Source: Thermosynechococcus sp. NK55a (GTDB lineage Bacteria > Cyanobacteriota > Cyanobacteriia > Thermosynechococcales > Thermosynechococcaceae). Taken from it: a stretch of 64,000 nucleotides of DNA. The position numbers and the translations under genes were made by a program. Positions 58,509-64,000 of the stretch are shown here, one piece after another. The DNA lies in contig NC_023033.1 of NCBI RefSeq assembly GCF_000505665.1, forward strand, positions 186,001 to 250,000, in the 5' to 3' direction. The notes under the pieces were generated by a model. The model did not search any database and was not told where the DNA came from. It worked only from the letters and a program-made list of their open reading frames with translations. Position 1 is the first letter of the stretch. Each line of letters begins with the position of its first letter.

Positions 58509-58573
58509 GGGTAATCTAGTGGTAACCTAGAGAATTTAGGCTCAGGGCATCCCGTTAAGATGGCAGACGCAGG

Positions 58574-58939
58574 ATGCCAACGCCAAGCTACCCCAAAGCA
58601 TCACTGATCGTTCGCGAACGTGGTTTGCCAAAACAGGCAGTCATTCTCAGTCCCGATCGCCAGTGGACCAGTGGCCCCCAGCTGGACTGTTGTATTCATC
58701 CCACAGATACCTATGTCTCGCGGTTGCATGCTGAGATCAACGCCTTTCTCTTTAGGGGACAGCCCCTCTCCTTCATTAGTGATTCCCACAGCCGCAATGG
58801 CACGTTCCTGAATGGCCTGCCGCTTCAGCACAGGACTCTGCTTCACCATGAAGAGGTCATTGGTGTGGGCACTACCTATCCAGACATTTACCTATCCAGA
58901 CATTTAAGGAAATCTCCCTCGATGAGTGCCCCGAATTGA
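58574..58939 (+). CDS. FHA domain protein with an altered C-terminus
   Basis: 121 aa. FHA (phosphothreonine-binding) core: SRLHAEI (the SxxH motif) and [12 protein letters not shown] (the NG motif). The usual GR at the first loop is replaced ([11 protein letters not shown]), so phosphopeptide binding may be weakened. The last 14 residues come from a 16-base tandem duplication that displaced a TAA stop (see repeat). Partner kinase unknown. Confidence 0.78.
   Translation: MPTPSYPKASLIVRERGLPKQAVILSPDRQWTSGPQLDCCIHPTDTYVSRLHAEINAFLFRGQPLSFISDSHSRNGTFLNGLPLQHRTLLHHEEVIGVGTTYPDIYLSRHLRKSPSMSAPN
58874..58905 (+). repeat. Perfect 16-base tandem duplication inside the FHA gene
   Basis: ACCTATCCAGACATTT occurs twice with no gap. 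Removing one copy puts TAA in frame right after YPDI, so the duplication removed the stop codon and extended the protein to 58939. Confidence 0.9.
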
Positions 58940-59094
58940 CTAAAGGTTCAACAGACCGTCTGCCTGGGGTCGGCGAGGGTTTGACAGCCACAGGGGATCA
59001 ATTTTATGATGGAAAATTGTTGAGTTTGCACGGAACAGGTTTTCCAAGAGGCGCGCATCCCCTCACCTGCACGGCAAGGAGTTTTTTAATTTCT

Positions 59095-59430
59095 ATGGCA
59101 TACGCAATCATTGAGACCGGTGGCAAGCAACTGCGCGTTGAACCCGGGCGCTTTTACGATGTGGAGCGGCTCGCCATTGAGCCGGAGGGCACCATTGATC
59201 TTGAACAGGTGTTGCTGGTGCAAACCGATAGCCAAGTCCACGTGGGTCAACCCTACGTCAGTGGTGCGGTTGTCTCTGGTACGGTGATGGAGCATCGGCG
59301 CGGGCCGAAGGTGATTGTCTATAAAATGCGGCCGAAAAAGAAAACCCGCAGGAAAAAAGGCCACCGTCAAGAACTCACTCGCATCATGATCAATGAGATT
59401 CGTCTCAATGGTGAATCCCTAGGAGGTTAA
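59095..59430 (+). CDS. rplU: 50S ribosomal protein L21
   Basis: 111 aa. [23 protein letters not shown] at the N-terminus and the basic [20 protein letters not shown] typical of L21. Binds 23S rRNA near L20. ATG 59095 has AAGGAG 13 bases upstream, a long spacing. An in-frame extension to 58936 has no L21 similarity. Followed by rpmA after 1 base. Confidence 0.96.
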   Translation: MAYAIIETGGKQLRVEPGRFYDVERLAIEPEGTIDLEQVLLVQTDSQVHVGQPYVSGAVVSGTVMEHRRGPKVIVYKMRPKKKTRRKKGHRQELTRIMINEIRLNGESLGG

Positions 59431-59431
59431 C

Positions 59432-59695
59432 ATGGCACACAAGAAAGGAACAGGTAGTACCCGCAACGGTCGCGATTCAAATGCCCAGCGTTTGGGTGTC
59501 AAGCGCTTTGGCGGGGAAGTGGTCAAGGCCGGTCACATTCTGGTGCGGCAGCGGGGAACAAAATTCCACCCGGGCGCGAATGTGGGTCGTGGGGGTGATG
59601 ATACCCTTTTTGCAATGATTGCCGGTGTCGTTACCTTTGAGCGCTATGGCAAAAATCGCAAGCGTGTGAGTGTCTATCCCCTAGCAGAGGCCTAA
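59432..59695 (+). CDS. rpmA: 50S ribosomal protein L27
   Basis: 87 aa. [21 protein letters not shown] at the start, then [18 protein letters not shown]. The N-terminus reaches the peptidyl-transferase centre. TAGGAGG precedes the ATG. A terminator follows at 59751. Confidence 0.97.
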   Translation: MAHKKGTGSTRNGRDSNAQRLGVKRFGGEVVKAGHILVRQRGTKFHPGANVGRGGDDTLFAMIAGVVTFERYGKNRKRVSVYPLAEA

Positions 59696-59750
59696 AACTG
59701 CCCTTCAACGTCAATACAATATCAATAAAGGTGCAAAAATGATGCCATTG

Positions 59751-59778
59751 GGTCAATCCTCGGGGTTGGCCTTTTTTT
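59751..59778 (+). terminator. Rho-independent terminator after rplU-rpmA
   Basis: GGTCAATC pairs with GGTTGGCC (8 bp, two G-U) around a 5-base loop, then seven T. Confidence 0.75.
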
Positions 59779-59861
59779 GTCTCAGACAATCCCCTCCCTA
59801 GGGGCGTAGTGGCCCGAGTATTGTAAATTTCTATGAATAGCTTGCTTTAAGGTCGAGAAAT

Positions 59862-59877
59862 TGTTAAATTAGATACA
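59862..59877 (+). promoter_or_regulatory. NtcA-like box overlapping the putative gifB promoter
   Basis: TGTT-N8-TACA differs from the NtcA consensus TGTA-N8-TACA at one base. A possible -10 (TTAAAT, 59864-59869) lies inside it, with TTGCTT (59842-59847) as -35 at 16 bases. A site over the -10 fits repression, as known for gif genes, which NtcA represses under nitrogen limitation. The remaining upstream bases back to 59779 show nothing else. Confidence 0.45.
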
Positions 59878-59886
59878 GAAATAAAT

Positions 59887-59998
59887 CGTTCATCCCTCAC
59901 AGGGCATCAGTAAACGCTTTTCAGACCGAGTTGAATTGTCAGCGTTGTACCTTTGCGAGGGACGGAAGTAGGGAAATCGATCCCGAAGGAACGCGCCT
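59887..59998 (+). ncRNA. Glutamine riboswitch (glnA RNA motif)
   Basis: P1 is CGTTC (59887-59891) with GAACG (59989-59993); P2 is CCCTC (59894-59898) with GAGGG (59957-59961); P3 is GGGA (59971-59974) with TCCC (59981-59984). The conserved core ACGGAAGTAGG and CGAAGGAACGCG is that of the cyanobacterial glnA-type glutamine aptamer. The P2 loop is long (about 58 bases). It lies in the leader of the gifB-type gene, so glutamine is expected to raise expression of the GS inhibitor. Confidence 0.88.
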
Positions 59999-60036
59999 CA
60001 ATCAGTCCACCTTGTAATAAAAATGGGGCGAAAACT

Positions 60037-60480
60037 ATGACGACTCTGACCTATCGCGGCGTTCAATACAACTACGTTCCTCCAGCGATCAACACCCAAG
60101 CAACGGATGTCGTGGCCAAGTATCGCGGTAGCACCTATCGGGTGGCTGCGGTGACAAATCCGCCGGAAGAATCCTTAAAAATCATGACCTATCGCGGCGC
60201 CAAGTATCAAAAAGGCAAACCGCCCGCCGGTGTTCCCGCTGCTCGCTTGGCTGATAATGTGGCCTCGGTGCCCATGACAGCAACAGTTAACGAAATGGCT
60301 CGCTCCTTGGCGATGGCCCATCATGTGATGATTAAAAGCCGTGAACAAACCCTCCTTGCCCGAATGGCGACAGCGATCGGCATGCCCCTGAGTGCTGCCC
60401 ACTACTGGCAGCACATTCAGGGCAAAGTGAATCCCGCTTTGGCGGCCACCTACGATCGCTCCCCTGTGGCGCTGAGCTAA
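60037..60480 (+). CDS. gifB: Glutamine synthetase inactivating factor, IF17/IF7 type, with YRGxxY repeats
   Basis: 147 aa. The C-terminal part (about 84-147) aligns with cyanobacterial GS inactivating factors IF7/IF17: ARSLAMAHHVMIKSREQTLLARM, then YWQHIQGK and a final TYDRSPVALS. Arg89, Arg102 and Arg109 have the same 13 and 7 spacing as the GS-binding arginines of IF7. The N-terminal part is a DUF4278-type region with three motifs: YRGVQY (6), YRGSTY (29), YRGAKY (52). The protein should bind and inhibit GlnA when nitrogen is plentiful. ATG 60037 follows GGGGCG; a glutamine riboswitch and an NtcA-like box lie upstream. Confidence 0.88.
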   Translation: MTTLTYRGVQYNYVPPAINTQATDVVAKYRGSTYRVAAVTNPPEESLKIMTYRGAKYQKGKPPAGVPAARLADNVASVPMTATVNEMARSLAMAHHVMIKSREQTLLARMATAIGMPLSAAHYWQHIQGKVNPALAATYDRSPVALS

Positions 60481-60540
60481 GGCAGAAAGGACGGAAGGAG
60501 AAGGGATGGCAGTGCTGAGTTGAGTCTGTAGGCAAACAGC

Positions 60541-60571
60541 AAGGGAGCCAGGTCATCCTGGGCTCCCTTTT
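60541..60571 (+). terminator. Rho-independent terminator after gifB
   Basis: AAGGGAGCCAGG pairs with CCTGGGCTCCCTT (12 bp, one bulged G) around TCAT, followed by a short T run. Lies between gifB and the convergent PhoX-like gene. Confidence 0.72.
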
Positions 60572-60589
60572 GGTGGGGTAGTTGGGCCA

Positions 60590-61924
60590 TTAGCCCCGCC
60601 GATCCCAAGGCCCCCAGATTGCAAAGGTCATCCCCGGATGGTAAAGATTCACAAACAGGGTTTGGCCATCGGGGGAGAAGCAAACCCCCGCTAGTTCCTG
60701 ATCATTGAGGGCATTGCGAGCAAGGGTGTACACTTCGCCGGTGGGCGTGATGCCAACCAGACGGTTCACTGAATCGTTGCCATCTTCGCAGCAAATGAGA
60801 TCTCCCCAAGGTGCCATCGTCAAGTTATCGGGGTAATCCAGAACTGCCTTGCCGGGGGACTCCACAAATAGCTCAAGGGTGCCCCCCGCCGTTGGGGTGC
60901 TGCCGGGGCGATATCGCCAGATTTGACCTAAGCGCTTGTTACCGCCGCTGGTGGCAGTAAAGTAGAATTCGCCATTGTGGTAGCAGAGGCCTTCACCGCG
61001 CACAAATTGGGCTGCCCCTTTCTGATAACCTTCATAGCGCACTGTATCTTGGGGGGGGTCAGGTTCCGCAATATTCACCCATTCCACCTCGAAGGGCTGG
61101 CGTAGGGGAAAACCCTGACCCGTCTTAGCTTTCGGGTAGCGTTTGATTTTCAACGCCTGGAGTTGACCGCCGGCGGCAAGGTTGGTGGGCTTTTTGGGAA
61201 TAAAGCGATAGAAGAGACCATCCCCGCGATCCTCTGTTTGATAGATGATATGTGTTTTTGGATCGATGGCGATCGCCTCATGTTGAAAGCGCCCCATTGC
61301 CTTCAGGGGAACTGGCGTCACTGGTCCCTGGGCACTGATGGGCACTTCAAAGTTATAGCCATGGGGTTTTTGCACGGGGCCTCCGTTGGCGGGATGTTCA
61401 GGGGTGGAAATCGTTTCTTCGCAGCTAATCCAACTGCGCCAGAGGGTTTTGCCACCGCCGCAATTGCGGGAGGTGCCGGCCAAGGAAACGTAATGCTTGA
61501 GGAGCTGGCGATCTTTGCTGACCACAAGGGTGGTTGTGCCGCCGCGGGCAAGGGGGTCGTACATCTTGTCCTTGGGAACTACTACCCCTTGAAAGACCGG
61601 GGACAGTCCAGGAGTGATCTCATGGTTACGTACCAGGATGGTTGTGCCATCAGGGCCAGCAAAGGCGGCCATGCCATCATGGCAGGTGGGCACAGGGGTG
61701 CCATCACTGAGGCGATCGCCCAGCTTTGAGAACACTCGATACTGAAACCCGGCTGGCAAATCCAACAGGCCCCTGGGATCCTTGACCAGAGGGCCAAAGC
61801 CACGACCTGTCACTGATTGGCCGCGGGCGGCCCGTTGATACAAAAGCTGCAGCCCTTGGGGCAGCAGCGCTGCCCCCATACCGGCGGCTGCCAGGGTGAG
61901 GAAGCGACGACGTTGCAAACCCAT
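60590..61924 (-). CDS. PhoX-like (DUF839) Tat-exported protein
   Basis: 444 aa of the DUF839 family, which includes the calcium- and iron-dependent alkaline phosphatase PhoX. A twin-arginine signal (QRRRFLTLAAAGMGAALLP) starts it, supporting export folded to the periplasm. Beta-propeller motifs: LVRNHE, SWISCEET, HEAIAIDPKTHIIYQTEDRG, MAPWGDLICCEDG. The RNHE and CEE residues match the PhoX metal-ligand regions, but phosphatase activity is inferred. ATG 61924 places the RR motif properly; an in-frame start seven codons up is less likely. Confidence 0.82.
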   Translation of the reverse strand: MGLQRRRFLTLAAAGMGAALLPQGLQLLYQRAARGQSVTGRGFGPLVKDPRGLLDLPAGFQYRVFSKLGDRLSDGTPVPTCHDGMAAFAGPDGTTILVRNHEITPGLSPVFQGVVVPKDKMYDPLARGGTTTLVVSKDRQLLKHYVSLAGTSRNCGGGKTLWRSWISCEETISTPEHPANGGPVQKPHGYNFEVPISAQGPVTPVPLKAMGRFQHEAIAIDPKTHIIYQTEDRGDGLFYRFIPKKPTNLAAGGQLQALKIKRYPKAKTGQGFPLRQPFEVEWVNIAEPDPPQDTVRYEGYQKGAAQFVRGEGLCYHNGEFYFTATSGGNKRLGQIWRYRPGSTPTAGGTLELFVESPGKAVLDYPDNLTMAPWGDLICCEDGNDSVNRLVGITPTGEVYTLARNALNDQELAGVCFSPDGQTLFVNLYHPGMTFAIWGPWDRRG

Positions 61925-62067
61925 AAAAAAACACCGAAACGGCACAACTAATGGCTAAAAGCCAACCCGTATTGTTTTACTGCAAGTTAGGAAGTTATTC
62001 AAGAGCGTTTTGTTGCCGACAGGCGATGGATTGCTAAAATAAATTCATAACGAGTTTGGATAAGCCA

Positions 62068-62328
62068 ATGCGAGTTTTGGATTTGCCTCTCAAGGCCATT
62101 CGTCGTCCCCTGATTCGGCAAACGGATCCAGCCAAAGTTGAAGCGCTGATGGCCTCCATTGCTGAAATTGGCCAGCAGGAACCCATTGATGTCCTTGAGG
62201 TGGAAGGGCAGTACTATGGCTTTTCGGGGTGTCATCGCTATGAAGCCTGCCAACGTCTGGGACTGCCCACGATCCGGGCACGGGTTCGCCGGGCGCCCCG
62301 TTCCGTCCTGAATCTGCACCTTGCCTAG
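62068..62328 (+). CDS. srxA: Sulfiredoxin
   Basis: Reduces the sulfinic form of 2-Cys peroxiredoxin with ATP. 86 aa; catalytic Cys55 is in GFSGCHRYEACQRLG, with RQTDPAKVEALMASI and VRRAPRSVLNLHLA as in cyanobacterial and plastid Srx. ATG 62068 is preferred to an in-frame TTG at 62056. Divergent from the PhoX-like gene; no peroxiredoxin gene adjacent. Confidence 0.94.
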   Translation: MRVLDLPLKAIRRPLIRQTDPAKVEALMASIAEIGQQEPIDVLEVEGQYYGFSGCHRYEACQRLGLPTIRARVRRAPRSVLNLHLA

Positions 62329-62391
62329 GCGTCTTGTCAGATTGGCCCCAGTGTGGGATTCTAGCCAATTAGCCCCTCTAGGACAGCGATC

Positions 62392-63564
62392 GTGACCGGT
62401 GTACGCCTTGAACAACTGACTAAGGTCTATCGCGACCCCCAGCGCGGGAATGATGTCATGGTTCTGCGAGGGATTGATCTAAGTGTGGGTGGGGGCGAGT
62501 TTTTGGTGCTAGTGGGTCCTTCGGGGTGTGGCAAGAGTACTTTGCTGCGGCTCATTGCGGGTTTAGACGAACCAACCACGGGCAGGATTTGGGTGGGCGA
62601 TCGCCTGGTCAATGGTTTACCCCCCAAAGCACGAGACATTGCCATGGTCTTTCAAAGCTATGCCCTCTATCCCCATCTCACCGTTTATGACAACTTGGCC
62701 TTTGGTTTGCGCCGCAACTCACAGATAAAGGGGGTGTTACCCGCTCCCATTGAAGCCACCTTAACGCGCTGGACGCGATCGCTCCCCAAGGGGATGCAAC
62801 TTTCTTTTCCCCGCGAACGGGCCATTCACCAGCGGGTGAAGCAGATTGCACAGCTGTTGCAAATTGAGCACTTGCTCTATCGCTATCCCAAACAACTCTC
62901 CGGCGGTCAGAAACAGCGGGTTGCCCTCGGACGAGCCATGGCCCGCAATCCCCAGGTTTTTTTGATGGATGAACCCCTGTCTAACCTAGATGCCAAGCTG
63001 CGCACCGAGACCCGCGCCCAAATTGTCCAACTTCAGCGGCAATTGGGCACCACGACCATTTATGTGACCCATGATCAAACGGAAGCGATGACCATGGGCG
63101 ATCGCATTGTGGTCCTGCACCAAGGCCAAATTCAACAAATTGCCACGCCCCTCGACCTGTATCAACGTCCTGCCAATCGCTTTGTGGCGGAGTTTATTGG
63201 CTCACCGCCGATGAATTTTTTAGCCGTGACCCTCAGCCAAGGGAAGATTCAGCACGCCAATTGGCAGTTGTCCCTGAGCCAGCCCTTGCCCTGGGCCTCA
63301 AAAGCATGGCTGGGGATTCGTCCAGAGCATTTCCTGTTGGCCACTGCTGAAGAGAAGGATACACTGGCAGCTCAGGTGGATCTGGTGGAGGCCCTTGGCC
63401 ATGAAACGGGCTTGACGGTTCACCTCACGGTAACCGGAGAGACGTTGCGGTTGCGCTTGCCGGGGCAACAGCCCATTCGGCGGGGCGATCGCCTGTATTT
63501 GCGCCCTGATCCGCAGCATCTCCACTTTTTTGACGATCACACTGGGCAGCGACTAGAAGGATGA
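62392..63564 (+). CDS. Carbohydrate ABC transporter ATP-binding protein, MalK/UgpC type
   Basis: 390 aa: an ATPase domain with Walker A GPSGCGKST, signature LSGGQKQRVALGRAMA, Walker B VFLMDEPLSNLDAKLR, and a C-terminal OB-type (TOBE) regulatory domain. An insertion of about 35 residues (around 110-145) separates the Q-loop region from the signature helix. Could energise the orphan MalG-type permease at 38328; no transporter gene is adjacent. GTG start with AGGA upstream. Its TGA overlaps the next ATG. Confidence 0.9.
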   Translation: MTGVRLEQLTKVYRDPQRGNDVMVLRGIDLSVGGGEFLVLVGPSGCGKSTLLRLIAGLDEPTTGRIWVGDRLVNGLPPKARDIAMVFQSYALYPHLTVYDNLAFGLRRNSQIKGVLPAPIEATLTRWTRSLPKGMQLSFPRERAIHQRVKQIAQLLQIEHLLYRYPKQLSGGQKQRVALGRAMARNPQVFLMDEPLSNLDAKLRTETRAQIVQLQRQLGTTTIYVTHDQTEAMTMGDRIVVLHQGQIQQIATPLDLYQRPANRFVAEFIGSPPMNFLAVTLSQGKIQHANWQLSLSQPLPWASKAWLGIRPEHFLLATAEEKDTLAAQVDLVEALGHETGLTVHLTVTGETLRLRLPGQQPIRRGDRLYLRPDPQHLHFFDDHTGQRLEG

Positions 63565-64000
63565 GCCAGCGTCTGCAAGAGCGCCTTGCGATGGTCGGCA
63601 TTACCCGCAAGAGTCAACTGCACCGCAAAGGATTTACCCGACAGCAAGCCAATGCCATTTGGTTCGGCAACCTGCACCGACTGCGCCTTGAAACCCTCGA
63701 ACACCTGGCCCACGTTCTGGGGCTGACGCCGTTGGAGTTGTTTCAGTGGCTCTATGGCGAATCCCCTGCTGAGGCGGCGCTCCAACACCAAGCCCTACAA
63801 ATCCTTGAACCGTTTCTGCGCTTCTGGCCCACTGCCGCCGCTGCTGCCCGACAAAACCCCACCGCCCCTGCCCAGCGAATTTTGCCCCTAGTGCAGCCGG
63901 TGTTTCAACTCTTAGAGCAGTGGGGGGTTAGGTTGATTGGTGAAGTTGGGGCCTGTGTTCCCTTTGATCCGCACCAGCACCAGAGCGATCGCGCCCCCTT
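63561..64000 (+). CDS. HTH plus GrpE-like protein (3' end beyond window)
   Basis: 146 codons visible. The first 70 residues look like a Cro/CI-type helix-turn-helix (RKSQLHRKGFTRQQANAIWF, then LETLEHLAHVLGLTPLELFQ). From about 85 the sequence (LEPFLRFWPTAAAAARQNP, then VQPVFQLLEQWGVRLIGEVG and CVPFDPHQHQ) matches the cyanobacterial HTH/GrpE-like family. A transcription or chaperone-linked role is unknown. Overlaps the MalK stop (ATGA), so co-transcribed. Confidence 0.75.
   Translation, partial: MSQRLQERLAMVGITRKSQLHRKGFTRQQANAIWFGNLHRLRLETLEHLAHVLGLTPLELFQWLYGESPAEAALQHQALQILEPFLRFWPTAAAAARQNPTAPAQRILPLVQPVFQLLEQWGVRLIGEVGACVPFDPHQHQSDRAP

Overview
The window is a piece of cyanobacterial chromosome, almost certainly from the thermophilic genus Thermosynechococcus. 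It encodes PsaM (photosystem I), PsbK (photosystem II), BtpA, a cyanobacterial Zur, DUF3120 and DUF3531 proteins, CIRCE/K-box-controlled groESL and a glutamine-riboswitch-controlled glutamine synthetase inactivating factor. The HIP1 octamer GCGATCGC recurs throughout. Genes are tightly packed on both strands, with many 1-4 base start/stop overlaps. I see no prophage, insertion sequence, CRISPR array or rRNA.

Layout. 1-4.05 kb: fermentation operon on the minus strand (pflA-adhE-lipoate ligase). 4.6-10.1 kb: plsC, a BacA-like ABC transporter, an AT-rich island with a glycosyltransferase remnant, succinic semialdehyde dehydrogenase, a fasciclin protein. 10.2-18.9 kb: queF, tRNA-Gly, hisA, a PglK-like exporter, ppk, lysS, clpS, a CPBP protease. 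18.8-22 kb: coupled GST-DUF3531-rsmB operon and bioD. 22.3-28 kb: pdhB-secD-secF plus membrane proteins. 28-31 kb: psaM and a coiled-coil/GAF-kinase/duplicated PepSY operon. 31-36.6 kb: GH116 glucosidase, zur, methyltransferase, folC, MORN protein. 36.8-44.4 kb: amt, an orphan sugar permease, groESL, uvrA. 44.4-51.2 kb: purU, J-TPR protein, hisZ-hisG, btpA, folK, tadA, psbK, yebC. 51.5-58.5 kb: recJ, tRNA-Ser, cobH-cobL, pentapeptide protein, tandem SagB with an Rrf2 regulator. 58.5-64 kb: FHA protein, rplU-rpmA, riboswitch-gifB, PhoX-like protein, sulfiredoxin, a MalK-type ATPase and the start of an HTH/GrpE-like gene.

Most notable. (1) A glnA-type glutamine aptamer at 59887-59998, with an NtcA-like box just upstream, leads into a gene whose C-terminal half is a GS inactivating factor (IF7/IF17 family) and whose N-terminal half carries three YRGxxY repeats. 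(2) Three conserved genes, secD, a GIDE-domain gene and recJ, are each broken by what looks like one missing base in a homopolymer run; restoring one base gives a clean full-length frame each time. The shared signature points to assembly error first, with slippage or real mutation as alternatives. (3) A kinase operon ends in a membrane protein built from two near-identical halves. (4) A cysteine-free Rrf2 regulator overlaps a tandem SagB oxidoreductase.

Limits: everything here was read by eye. Family names rest on motif recognition, and exact starts, promoters and RNA structures are the least certain parts.
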